From contig OZ223259.1 of assembly GCA_965140555.1 (NCBI GenBank), forward strand, positions 3,534,001 to 3,598,000: DNA of 64,000 nucleotides. Reading direction: 5' to 3'. Source of the stretch: UBA1351 sp965140555 (GTDB lineage: Bacteria; Bacillota; Clostridia; Lachnospirales; Vallitaleaceae). Positions 9,194 to 17,230 of this stretch are shown here, piece after piece. The notes below the pieces were generated by a model. The model had not been told where the DNA came from and ran no database searches. It was given only the letters and a program-made list of their open reading frames with translations. Numbering within the stretch: the first letter of the stretch is position 1; the number at the start of each line of letters is the position of its first letter. A program made the position numbers and the translations under genes.

Positions 9194-10779
9194 TGCGAAC
9201 AATAATAGAAAATGGACGAATCTATGATGGAAGTGGGCAGACACCTTATAAGAAGAATATTATAGTTGAAGATGACAAAATTCTTGATATCACGAATGAA
9301 AAATGTGAAGAGGTTGATCAAAGAATAGATGCCGATGGCTTAGTCGTAACACCTGGTTTTATTGATACACATAGACATAGTGATATAGCCGCATTATATG
9401 ATCCTAATTTCGGTAAACTAGAGGTTGCACAAGGATTAAGTACAATAATAGGTGGTAATTGTGGTTTATCACCGGTTCCGTCTTCAGCAAGATATAAAAA
9501 CGAACTTTTTGATTTTATCGAGCCAACACTTGGAAGAGCACCTGGAGTGATGAAAGAAGAAAGTTTAGAAGAGTATTTTCACACACTCGAGCAGAGGGAT
9601 AAAATTCTGAATGTCGGGAATTTTGTTGCATTGGGTGCTGTTAAGACAGCAATCAAAGGATATTCTAGAGCACCCTTTACAGATAGGGAAATGGATCAAT
9701 GCCAAAAAATCATTGAGGAGGGACTAAGAGCCGGAGCAGTAGGGATCTCAACAGGGATTATGTATCAACCGGAATGTTTTAATGAAAAAAAGGAAATGAT
9801 TCAGTTGCTATCGGCAGGAACACCTTTTGGAAGAACTATCGTTAGTCATATTCGAGGAGAAGGAGATAGTTTAGTTGAATCAGTAGAAGAGATGATAGAA
9901 TTAGCTCAAATTACTAAGTTGCCTTTAAATATAAGTCATTTTAAAGCAACAGGAATAAAAAACTGGGGTTCGACAATATATAAAGCGATTGAGAAGATTG
10001 AAATGGCTAGAAATAAAGGACAGGATATCACCGTTGATTTTTATCCATATTTGGGTGGCTCTACAACGTTGCTTAGTCTATTACCGCCGACGTTGTTAGA
10101 AGATTCCTTAGAAACAACACTTCGCGCATTAGATGGAGCAAAAGGGTTGGAGCGTATCAAGTCTGAAATATATAAAGAACATGATGGTTGGGACAATATG
10201 GTTACATCAATAGGATGGGACCGAATTATCATTAGTTCAGCAACCCAAATGGATATGGTTGGTAAAAGTATGGAGGAAGTGACCAAGAATTATAAATATA
10301 GTGACCCGGCCCAGTTACTCCATCAGTTGGTGATTGAGGAAAAAGGTAAGGTGACTATTATTCTGATGAGTATGTCACAGGCTGATGTCGATACGGTGGC
10401 ACGCTTACCCTATTCAATGGTTATTTCAGATGGACTGTATGGTGCGAGCGAGTCACCACATCCTCGCTTGTACGGTGCATTTCCTAAGATTATCAGAGAG
10501 TTTGTTAATGAACGTCATATCCTATCCATGGAAGAAGCTATAAAAAAAATGACGTCAATGCCGGCAGAGCGTTTAATGTTAAATAAGCGTGGCTACTTGA
10601 AGCCGGGGTATTATGCGGATATTAACATATTCTCACCTGATAATATAAAAGATCATGCAACCTTTAATCAACCTAAACAATTATCGACAGGGATGTATTA
10701 TACGATGGTAAATGGTCAACGGGTAATTGAAAAGGATCATATTATATCGGGAGCACAGGGACGAGTTTTATACTTATAG
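9193..10779 (+). CDS. N-acyl-D-amino-acid deacylase (D-aminoacylase family amidohydrolase)
   Basis: The 528-residue protein is an amidohydrolase-superfamily enzyme. It has the metal-binding GFIDTHRHSD motif (H60, H62), the family cysteine C90 in GGNCGLSP, SHIRGEGD and the NISHFKATG metal-ligand histidine. The C-terminal beta-sandwich carries the KPGYYADINIF signature. It would hydrolyse N-acyl-D-amino acids to the free D-amino acid. Its ATG overlaps the TAA of the previous gene by one base, so translation is probably coupled. There is no signal peptide. The specificity (D-Glu, D-Asp or broad) is unresolved. Confidence 0.88.
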   Translation: MRTIIENGRIYDGSGQTPYKKNIIVEDDKILDITNEKCEEVDQRIDADGLVVTPGFIDTHRHSDIAALYDPNFGKLEVAQGLSTIIGGNCGLSPVPSSARYKNELFDFIEPTLGRAPGVMKEESLEEYFHTLEQRDKILNVGNFVALGAVKTAIKGYSRAPFTDREMDQCQKIIEEGLRAGAVGISTGIMYQPECFNEKKEMIQLLSAGTPFGRTIVSHIRGEGDSLVESVEEMIELAQITKLPLNISHFKATGIKNWGSTIYKAIEKIEMARNKGQDITVDFYPYLGGSTTLLSLLPPTLLEDSLETTLRALDGAKGLERIKSEIYKEHDGWDNMVTSIGWDRIIISSATQMDMVGKSMEEVTKNYKYSDPAQLLHQLVIEEKGKVTIILMSMSQADVDTVARLPYSMVISDGLYGASESPHPRLYGAFPKIIREFVNERHILSMEEAIKKMTSMPAERLMLNKRGYLKPGYYADINIFSPDNIKDHATFNQPKQLSTGMYYTMVNGQRVIEKDHIISGAQGRVLYL

Positions 10780-10835
10780 GCTAATCAGGAGATGATTATA
10801 AATAGTTAACAAAAGGAAAGAAAGGAAGACATAAA

Positions 10836-11303
10836 ATGAATAATGTATATGAAAAACTAGAAGAAATGGGATTGAAATTACCAAAAGCACCTGAAAAAGG
10901 AGGGGCATATGCGCCGGTTAAACCTTTTGGTGAGAATCTGATTTATGTTTCAGGATGTGGTCCTGTGATTGATATCTCTATCAAAGGAAAACTTGGGAAA
11001 GAATTTAGCAAGGAAGAAGGCTATCTGTTTTCAAGAGATGCTATGCTGAATATTCTTGCTTTAGTAGAGGCATATGTTGGTGATTTGAATAAAGTTAGCC
11101 AACCTATTAAAGTATTAACGCTTGTAGCGAGTGATGCTGAATTTTATGATCAACCTTATGTGGCTAATGGCGGAACTCAATTACTTATTGATTTATTTGG
11201 CAAAGAAAAAGGTGCTCCAAGCCGATCTGCTATTGGTGTACCGGTATTACCCGGCAATATTCCTGTAGAAACTGAAGCGATTTTTGAAATAAAGGCTGTT
11301 TAA
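10836..11303 (+). CDS. RidA/YjgF-family protein (probable imine deaminase)
   Basis: The 155-residue sequence matches the Rid family, with the substrate-binding arginine R130 in PSRSAIGV and a C-terminal glutamate E146 (VETEAIFEI). The GENLIYVSGCGP segment is also typical of the family. Rid proteins hydrolyse reactive enamine/imine intermediates made by PLP-dependent dehydratases. That fits the PLP enzyme two genes upstream and suggests its product passes through such an intermediate. The AAAGGAAG stretch upstream of the ATG is a good ribosome binding site. The protein is somewhat longer than classical RidA (about 128 residues). Confidence 0.9.
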   Translation: MNNVYEKLEEMGLKLPKAPEKGGAYAPVKPFGENLIYVSGCGPVIDISIKGKLGKEFSKEEGYLFSRDAMLNILALVEAYVGDLNKVSQPIKVLTLVASDAEFYDQPYVANGGTQLLIDLFGKEKGAPSRSAIGVPVLPGNIPVETEAIFEIKAV

Positions 11304-11317
11304 TAGGAGAGAGATGT

Positions 11318-13459
11318 ATGGAATCAATTTTTAGAAATAGTGCTTATAGTGATGAGGAACGGGTGGATAATCTTGTCAGTCAAATGACAATAGAAGAAAA
11401 GGTATCGCAATTGCGGTACCTTGCTCCATCTATACGTCGTTTTAAAATTCCTTTTTATAATTGGTGGAACGAGGCTTTACATGGAGTAGCCAGAGCCGGA
11501 GCAGCAACGGTTTTTCCACAGCCCATAGCACTAAGTGCTTCTTTTGATGATGCATTAGTCAATGAAATTGGCGATATCGTTGCTATAGAAGGCCGGGCAA
11601 AATATAATGAGCAGTCAGCAAAAGAGGATCGAGGATTATATAAAGGGTTAACATTTTGGTCCCCCAATATTAACATATTCAGAGATCCACGTTGGGGACG
11701 CGGTCACGAAACATATGGAGAAGATCCATACTTGACCGGGCGTATGGGTGTTTCATATATCCGAGGTATTCAAGGTAATGGGTCTCGGCTAAAAGCGGCA
11801 GCATGTGTGAAACATTTTGCAGCACATTCCGGGCCTGAACTAGGTCGTCATTCGTTTGATGCAAAGGTGAGTGAAAAAGACTTATGGGAAACATATTATC
11901 CTGCTTTTGAAACATGCATTAAAGAAGGAAACGTTGAAGGAGTTATGGGTGGATATAATCGATTAAATGGAGAGGCAGTATGTGGAAGCGAAAAGTTGAT
12001 AGAACATTTGATTCGTGATAAATGGGGATTTGATGGTTATTATGTGTCAGACTGTGGTGCCATTAAAGATTTTAATATGCATCATGGTTTAACGAGTACA
12101 CCAGTAGAATCAGCTGCATTGGCAGTAAATAGTGGGTGTGATTTAAACTGTGGGAATGTGTACCTGCACGTTATGCAAAGTTATAAAAATGGTCTTATAA
12201 CGGAAGACGTCATTGACAGATCGGTAAAACGATTGATGATGACACGAATGCGATTAGGGATGTTTGATGAAAAATGTGATTATGATTCGATACCATATGA
12301 ATCCAATGATACCCCGGAACATCATCAATTGGCATTTGATGCTGCTGTTAAGTCAATAGTCTTGCTTAAAAATGATGGAATTCTACCTCTAGACAAAAAT
12401 AATTTAAAAGCGGTGTCTGTTATTGGTCCGAATGCAGATAGTAGGGATATTCTAAAAGGCAACTATAATGGAACTCCGACAGAATCCTATACAATACTAG
12501 ATGGAATAAGAGCATATATAAGTGATGATACGAGGTTATATTATTCGGAAGGTGCCCATTTGTATCGTGAGAATGTTGAACCGTTAGCAGAAGCGAATGA
12601 TCGTATATCTGAGGCCGTCTCCATGGCACAACGCAGTGATGTCATCTTCTTATGTCTTGGCTTGGATACAAAGCTTGAAGGAGAAGAAGGGGATGCCAAT
12701 AATAGTTATGCGGGGGCGGATAAACCGGATTTGCTTCTTCCAAAGTCCCAACGCATACTTTTGGAGGCTGTTCTTCAAGTGGGGAAACCGGTAATTCTCT
12801 TAAATAGTACAGGAAGTGCTGTCTCCTTAAATAAGGCCGATAGTTCCTGCCAAGCTATTATACAAGTATGGTATCCCGGACAGATGGGGGGATTGGCCAT
12901 AGCTTCAGTGTTATTTGGAGAATCAGTGCCTTCTGCCAGATTACCTATAACTTTTTATAAGACGACAGAAGAATTGCCGGATTTTCTAGACTATAGTATG
13001 GAGAACAGAACATATAGATATATGAAAAATCAAGCGTTATATCCATTTGGTTATGGTCTAAGCTATGGAAAATTTTCGTATCAAAAGTTTGAGATGAAAG
13101 AAAAAGAGCTAATAGGAAAGGATACCATACATCTTAGTGTAGAGGTTACAAACATTTCGACTATTTCCTGCAATGAAGTTGTTCAAATATATGCGAAGAT
13201 AATTGGATCAGAGTATGCTATTAGAAATTACAGTTTAGTTCAATTTAAGAATATACATCTATTACCAGGTGAAACAAAGACCGTTGAATTGTTAATTGAG
13301 ACAAAATGGTTAATGGTTGTAGATAATGAAGGAAAGAGAAAGTGGGACGGCGCATCAGTCGAACTTTTTGCCGGAGGATCACAGCCGGATTCCAGAAGCG
13401 TAATGTTAGTCGGACGTGAACCTATTAAATTGACACGACCTATTAGATTGGATGAATAG
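11318..13459 (+). CDS. GH3 beta-glycosidase (beta-xylosidase/beta-glucosidase clade)
   Basis: The 713-residue enzyme has an N-terminal barrel, an alpha/beta sandwich and a C-terminal FnIII-like domain, with no signal peptide. The nucleophile is D245 in YYVSDCGAI. The KHFAAHSGPE and later AKVSEKDLWETYYPAFE segments resemble the GH3 clade containing beta-xylosidases and bifunctional enzymes, rather than the NagZ-type hexosaminidases. The acid/base is probably in GLDTKLEGEEGDA. It follows ridA by 14 bases. In an N-glycan setting a beta-xylosidase could remove the core xylose of plant-type N-glycans, but this is speculation. Beta-glucosidase activity is equally possible. Confidence 0.85.
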   Translation: MESIFRNSAYSDEERVDNLVSQMTIEEKVSQLRYLAPSIRRFKIPFYNWWNEALHGVARAGAATVFPQPIALSASFDDALVNEIGDIVAIEGRAKYNEQSAKEDRGLYKGLTFWSPNINIFRDPRWGRGHETYGEDPYLTGRMGVSYIRGIQGNGSRLKAAACVKHFAAHSGPELGRHSFDAKVSEKDLWETYYPAFETCIKEGNVEGVMGGYNRLNGEAVCGSEKLIEHLIRDKWGFDGYYVSDCGAIKDFNMHHGLTSTPVESAALAVNSGCDLNCGNVYLHVMQSYKNGLITEDVIDRSVKRLMMTRMRLGMFDEKCDYDSIPYESNDTPEHHQLAFDAAVKSIVLLKNDGILPLDKNNLKAVSVIGPNADSRDILKGNYNGTPTESYTILDGIRAYISDDTRLYYSEGAHLYRENVEPLAEANDRISEAVSMAQRSDVIFLCLGLDTKLEGEEGDANNSYAGADKPDLLLPKSQRILLEAVLQVGKPVILLNSTGSAVSLNKADSSCQAIIQVWYPGQMGGLAIASVLFGESVPSARLPITFYKTTEELPDFLDYSMENRTYRYMKNQALYPFGYGLSYGKFSYQKFEMKEKELIGKDTIHLSVEVTNISTISCNEVVQIYAKIIGSEYAIRNYSLVQFKNIHLLPGETKTVELLIETKWLMVVDNEGKRKWDGASVELFAGGSQPDSRSVMLVGREPIKLTRPIRLDE

Positions 13460-14744
13460 AATGATAGAACTATACAGAGAGCGACTTGAAGCACATATGC
13501 TTAAGATTAAAGAAAATTTCAAGGAATATCCTAAGTTGGCAAAGATGTTTGAAGCATGTTTTATGAATACGATAGATACAACGGTTGAATTCTTATCAGA
13601 TCAATCAACATTCATCATAACTGGGGACATTGCTGCAATGTGGCTTAGGGATTCAGCGGCTCAAGTACATCACTATTTGGAGTTTGTAGAAGAAGACCCT
13701 GTGATTTATGAATTAATAAAAAAAGTTATAGATAAACAGTTTTTCTACATTAATATGGACCCTTATGCCAATGCTTTTAATGCAGAGGCTAATGGCAATC
13801 ATTATGCTGTAGATGAATCGGAACAGAATGATTGGGAATGGGAAAGAAAGTATGAAATTGATTCATTATGTTATCCGGTGAATTTGGCATATGAATTATA
13901 TATGCGATCGAATGAGGATAGGCATTTGGATGAGAAGATACACACCGGCCTTAGGAAAATTGTAGAGATATGGAAAATTGAGCAGCATCACATGAATCAA
14001 TCAAAGTACCGTTTTCAGAGGGACACAGACAAAATGACAGAAACATTATCGAATGATGGGCTTGGAGCAGCAGTTAGCTATACAGGTATGACATGGGCTG
14101 GATTTAGGCCGAGTGATGATGCTTGCACATATGGATATCTTGTTCCGGCAAATATGTTTGCTTCCGTTGTCTTAAATCAGATTCAGATTATGGCAAAAGA
14201 TGTATATTGTGATATGGATCTGTTTTATGAAGCGAAGGGATTAAAAAAGGAAATAGATACAGGTATAGAAAAGTATGGAATGATACATCATGATAGATAT
14301 GGATTGGTATATGCGTATGAGGTTGACGGAAAAGGGAATTATTTACTTATGGATGATGCGAATATACCTAGTTTATTATCCATGCCGTATATAGGATATT
14401 GTGATGAACATAACGCCATTTATACCAATACACGTAAAATGTTACTAAGTGAAGATAATCCATATTATTTTAACGGAAATTATCTTAATGGTATAGGTAG
14501 TCCCCATAGCAAGCCCAATCATGTTTGGCCTTTAGCAATTATTATAGAGGCTTTAACGACATCGGATTCCCAAATACAATGGGAAAAGATTGAAATGTTA
14601 TTAAACAGTGATAATGGAACCGGCTATATTCATGAAAGCATTCATATGGATGACCCGAGTATATATACACGTTCATGGTTTGCTTGGGCGAATTCATTAT
14701 TCAGTGAATTGGTTATACAGTATAATCAGAACCGGAGTTGTTAG
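13452..14744 (+). CDS. GH125 exo-alpha-1,6-mannosidase
   Basis: This 430-residue cytoplasmic enzyme shows the GH125 (formerly DUF1237) hallmarks: GDIAAMWLRDSAAQVHHYL near residue 60, NAFNAEANGNHY, YTGMTWAGFRPSDDACTYGY and GIGSPHSKPNHVWPLA. Characterised members remove non-reducing alpha-1,6-linked mannose, as found in N-glycans. The ATG at 13452 overlaps the GH3 stop by eight bases; a second in-frame ATG at 13461 is the alternative start, and neither has a strong ribosome binding site. It is the last gene of the rightward operon. Together with GH2 it could degrade an alpha-mannosyl beta-mannosyl chain. Confidence 0.92.
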   Translation: MNRMIELYRERLEAHMLKIKENFKEYPKLAKMFEACFMNTIDTTVEFLSDQSTFIITGDIAAMWLRDSAAQVHHYLEFVEEDPVIYELIKKVIDKQFFYINMDPYANAFNAEANGNHYAVDESEQNDWEWERKYEIDSLCYPVNLAYELYMRSNEDRHLDEKIHTGLRKIVEIWKIEQHHMNQSKYRFQRDTDKMTETLSNDGLGAAVSYTGMTWAGFRPSDDACTYGYLVPANMFASVVLNQIQIMAKDVYCDMDLFYEAKGLKKEIDTGIEKYGMIHHDRYGLVYAYEVDGKGNYLLMDDANIPSLLSMPYIGYCDEHNAIYTNTRKMLLSEDNPYYFNGNYLNGIGSPHSKPNHVWPLAIIIEALTTSDSQIQWEKIEMLLNSDNGTGYIHESIHMDDPSIYTRSWFAWANSLFSELVIQYNQNRSC

Positions 14745-14785
14745 AAATTCATATCCCTTTTCTATACAGACATATCGGAGCCTAT

Positions 14786-14814
14786 TAGCTATTCAAGGGA
14801 CTCTATGATATAAT
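14786..14814 (+). promoter_or_regulatory. Promoter of speD (extended -10)
   Basis: TGATATAAT at 14806-14814 is an extended -10 element. The -35 region around 14785-14791 is weak. It lies about 47 bases before the speD ATG, and GGGAGAGGG just before that ATG is the ribosome binding site. Confidence 0.5.
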
Positions 14815-14861
14815 ATTATAAGCAATTATTGACAGAGGCAAATTTGTAGGGAGAGGGAACC

Positions 14862-15254
14862 ATGAGTACGAAAGAAGATAGGGCAGAGAAAAAGAACATA
14901 TCCGAGTATGCTTTTCAAGGCACCCACATACTTGCTGAATATTATGAAGTGGATTTTGAGGAAAAGGCATCTTACAATCGGGCGATGGAAGCCTTAGAAG
15001 AGGCGATAAAGTTATCCGAAGTCCATCTGATACAGATGATAGGCCATGAATTTCCCGGTGGCGGTTATACCATTGTTGCCATGTTGGCAGAATCCCACGT
15101 ATCCATCCATACCTATCCGGAACATGCGGCCATGTTTGTCGATATATTCACCTGTGGCATTCGCAATCCAAGAGTGATTCATGAACAGTTGATTGAGAGC
15201 TTTGAGATAGAAGCGTTTCAGATTAAGACCATAAAAAGAGGCAGTTCAAACTAA
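14862..15254 (+). CDS. speD: S-adenosylmethionine decarboxylase proenzyme
   Basis: The 130-residue protein is of the short prokaryotic SpeD type. Self-cleavage would occur between E77 and S78 in LAESHVSIHTYPE, turning S78 into the pyruvoyl cofactor. H83 and C98 (FTCG) are the usual processing and catalytic residues. The product, decarboxylated SAM, is the aminopropyl donor for polyamine synthesis. The gene converges on a spermidine-synthase-like gene, and the two stop codons overlap (15251-15254). The pair fits a polyamine or aminopropylation function, although no ornithine or arginine decarboxylase is nearby. Confidence 0.95.
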   Translation: MSTKEDRAEKKNISEYAFQGTHILAEYYEVDFEEKASYNRAMEALEEAIKLSEVHLIQMIGHEFPGGGYTIVAMLAESHVSIHTYPEHAAMFVDIFTCGIRNPRVIHEQLIESFEIEAFQIKTIKRGSSN

Positions 15255-15273
15255 AAGTTTTGGACTGCCTCTT
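15236..15273. terminator. Hairpin spanning both convergent stop codons of speD and the speE-like gene
   Basis: The arm AAGAGGCAGTTCAAA (15236-15250) pairs at 14 of 15 positions with TTTGGACTGCCTCTT (15259-15273). The loop contains both stop codons, so the stem lies inside the coding ends of two genes. On the minus strand the stem is followed by CTCTTTTTATGG, a plausible U-tract. On the plus strand the T-run is poor. Confidence 0.7.
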
Positions 15274-16777
15274 CATAATAACCAAGAAGAACGGGCTTGA
15301 AGACCGTATTTAATTCTAAGGTTGTCATATCCACCGTTTCATCTTTAGCAAAAAACTGCATAATCCCAAAGGTTTCTGGTGTATAATATCGGGCACCGTC
15401 AGGTATTTTGTATGGGTCCGGAGAGGGTGCAGTGTTTGAAGCAATTTGGAATCCCCAATCCCCAAAGGACGGCACTTCCAGATGATAAGGGATGACATGA
15501 AAGCCTTCAGAGGCCATGGTTTTGTTAATACACCAGTAAGCCTTGCCGGCGTAATAGGGACTTGTCGATTGAGCCACAAAAACACCGGATTCAGTAAGGT
15601 GATTGCCGATTAAGCGATAGAAGATATTGGTATAGAGCTTGTTCAAGCTCTCGTCATTAGGGTCAGGTAGATCCACAATGACAACATCATAAAGGCTTTC
15701 TTCCTTTTCTAGAAACTTGAAGGCATCTTTGTAGTGAAGCGAAAGCTTCTCACTCTCAAGGGAGCCCTTGTTAATCCCTTTGATGAGTGGATTGGTTCGG
15801 CAAAAATCGACCATGTCCTTATCAATATCGACTAAGTCGACGTGCTTTACAGAGGGGAACTTGAGAACTTCCCGCAAGGCCATGCCGTCACCACCGCCAA
15901 GGATGAGCACTCGTTCAGGCTGATCCGTGGCAGTCATAACAGGATAGACAAGAGCTTCGTGGTAGCGATACTCATCCGTGGTGCTGAATTGAATATTCCC
16001 GTTAAGAAAGACCCGAACATCATCTCGATGTCGCGTCATAACGAGTTTTTGGTAAGGTGTTTGCGTTTCGTAGATAATCTGATCTCGATAGAGTTTCTGA
16101 TCAATATAATGGGCGCTGGCTTCTCCGGTGATAAATCCTATAATAGACAGGAGGATGAAGACGAGGAATAATCCCGTAAAAAATCGACTCTTGGAAATAT
16201 AGGATTTATAGACGGTTAAGATGAGTCCTGCGACAATAATGTTCAACGCACCAATGAGAAAACTGGTTCGTATGAGCCCTAAGCTTGGGTACAACAGAAG
16301 GGGAAAGGCCAAGGAGCCGATTAATCCACCGATGTAGTCAAAGCTTAATACGTTGGCAAGGGTCACCCGCAAATCACTGTTACGTTCTTCGATAATTCGT
16401 GTCAGAAGTGGAATTTCCAGTCCGACAAGAATCCCGATAATAATGATGATGATATACATAACAAAAACATATAGATCCGTTCTGGCGTAAGCGTAGAACA
16501 GGGTAATAGCACTAAAGCCTCCGATGAATCCAATGAGAAGTTCAATGGTCATGAAGACGTTGAACTTATTATGATGGATAAACTTGGAAAGGTAGGACCC
16601 TAAACCCATGGCGCTCATATACAATCCGATGGTAATAGAGAATTGTTTGATACTGTTGCCAAGGAGGTAGGTACTAGTAGCGGCTATAATCAGTTCGTAA
16701 ACAATGCTGCATATACTGATGATAAAAATAGAGCCGATAATCGGCTTGAGTTTGAATGTTGTGTCTGTCTTTTTCAT
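15251..16777 (-). CDS. Membrane-fused spermidine-synthase-like protein
   Basis: The 508-residue protein has about seven transmembrane helices in its first 215 residues, followed by a cytoplasmic spermidine-synthase/methyltransferase fold. The SAM-type nucleotide loop is ILGGGDGMALREVL, the acidic VDLVDIDKDMVDF strand follows, and VVIVDLPDPND corresponds to the aminopropyltransferase catalytic loop. The C-terminal VPSFGDWGFQIAS is typical of the long membrane-bound SpeE homologues. It probably transfers an aminopropyl group to an acceptor at the membrane; whether the acceptor is putrescine is unknown. It is the last gene of a four-gene leftward operon (DUF4178, DUF350, DUF350, speE-like), starting two bases after the upstream gene. 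Confidence 0.85.
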   Translation of the reverse strand: MKKTDTTFKLKPIIGSIFIISICSIVYELIIAATSTYLLGNSIKQFSITIGLYMSAMGLGSYLSKFIHHNKFNVFMTIELLIGFIGGFSAITLFYAYARTDLYVFVMYIIIIIIGILVGLEIPLLTRIIEERNSDLRVTLANVLSFDYIGGLIGSLAFPLLLYPSLGLIRTSFLIGALNIIVAGLILTVYKSYISKSRFFTGLFLVFILLSIIGFITGEASAHYIDQKLYRDQIIYETQTPYQKLVMTRHRDDVRVFLNGNIQFSTTDEYRYHEALVYPVMTATDQPERVLILGGGDGMALREVLKFPSVKHVDLVDIDKDMVDFCRTNPLIKGINKGSLESEKLSLHYKDAFKFLEKEESLYDVVIVDLPDPNDESLNKLYTNIFYRLIGNHLTESGVFVAQSTSPYYAGKAYWCINKTMASEGFHVIPYHLEVPSFGDWGFQIASNTAPSPDPYKIPDGARYYTPETFGIMQFFAKDETVDMTTLELNTVFKPVLLGYYEEAVQNF

Positions 16778-16778
16778 A

Positions 16779-16982
16779 TTAAGCCGGTAAAATTACCCCT
16801 CCGACAATAATGGCAACGCCAATAAAGATTCCGGCAACGGCAAAACCCGCACCTAGATTATGGTTGTCAAGTTCATCCTTCAGATTGAAGGGGGTGATAA
16901 TGTCAAAGGCTTTATAACCGATAAAGCATAGGCACATACCTAATGCAAAATAGACAATGATAGATAGAATTTCATTAAACAT
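16779..16982 (-). CDS. DUF350 (YjfL-like) small membrane protein, copy 2
   Basis: This 67-residue protein has two predicted membrane helices (about residues 5-28 and 44-66) joined by a polar stretch reading FDIITPFNLKDELDNHNLG. DUF350 proteins recur beside spermidine-synthase-like, DUF4178 and ion-channel genes, but their function is not established. AAAGGAG lies before the ATG. It is a tandem paralogue of the next upstream gene, sharing the TPF...DE..NHN/EKNP pattern and the terminal GGIFIAVAIIV-like helix. Confidence 0.85.
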   Translation of the reverse strand: MFNEILSIIVYFALGMCLCFIGYKAFDIITPFNLKDELDNHNLGAGFAVAGIFIGVAIIVGGVILPA

Positions 16983-17008
16983 AGTAGTAGAACTCCTTTC
17001 TGATTCGA

Positions 17009-17209
17009 TTAGCGAATAGCTGCTGTAACAATGATGGCAACGGCAATGAAAATGCCACCGATCATGGCTCCCACTGCAGGATTTTTTTCTTCGATTTCAT
17101 CACTGAATTTGAAGGGGGTTAATAAATCAAAAATTTTATAACCGACAATCATAAGAAAGATACCGAGTAAACCATAGAGTGCTGTTTCTAATAGGATGTA
17201 TAAATCCAT
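17009..17209 (-). CDS. DUF350 (YjfL-like) small membrane protein, copy 1
   Basis: This is a 66-residue two-helix membrane protein paralogous to the one at 16779-16982. The conserved core reads KIFDLLTPFKFSDEIEEKNP. An AAGGAGGAG ribosome binding site sits a few bases before the ATG. A tandem pair suggests a hetero-oligomeric membrane element serving the DUF4178 and SpeE-like proteins; this is inference. Confidence 0.85.
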   Translation of the reverse strand: MDLYILLETALYGLLGIFLMIVGYKIFDLLTPFKFSDEIEEKNPAVGAMIGGIFIAVAIIVTAAIR

Positions 17210-17230
17210 GTGCTTTCTCCTCCTTGTTTT

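Noticed and set aside
15842..16171. 109-residue plus-strand open frame
   Set aside because: Antisense to the SpeE-like gene, with no start signal.
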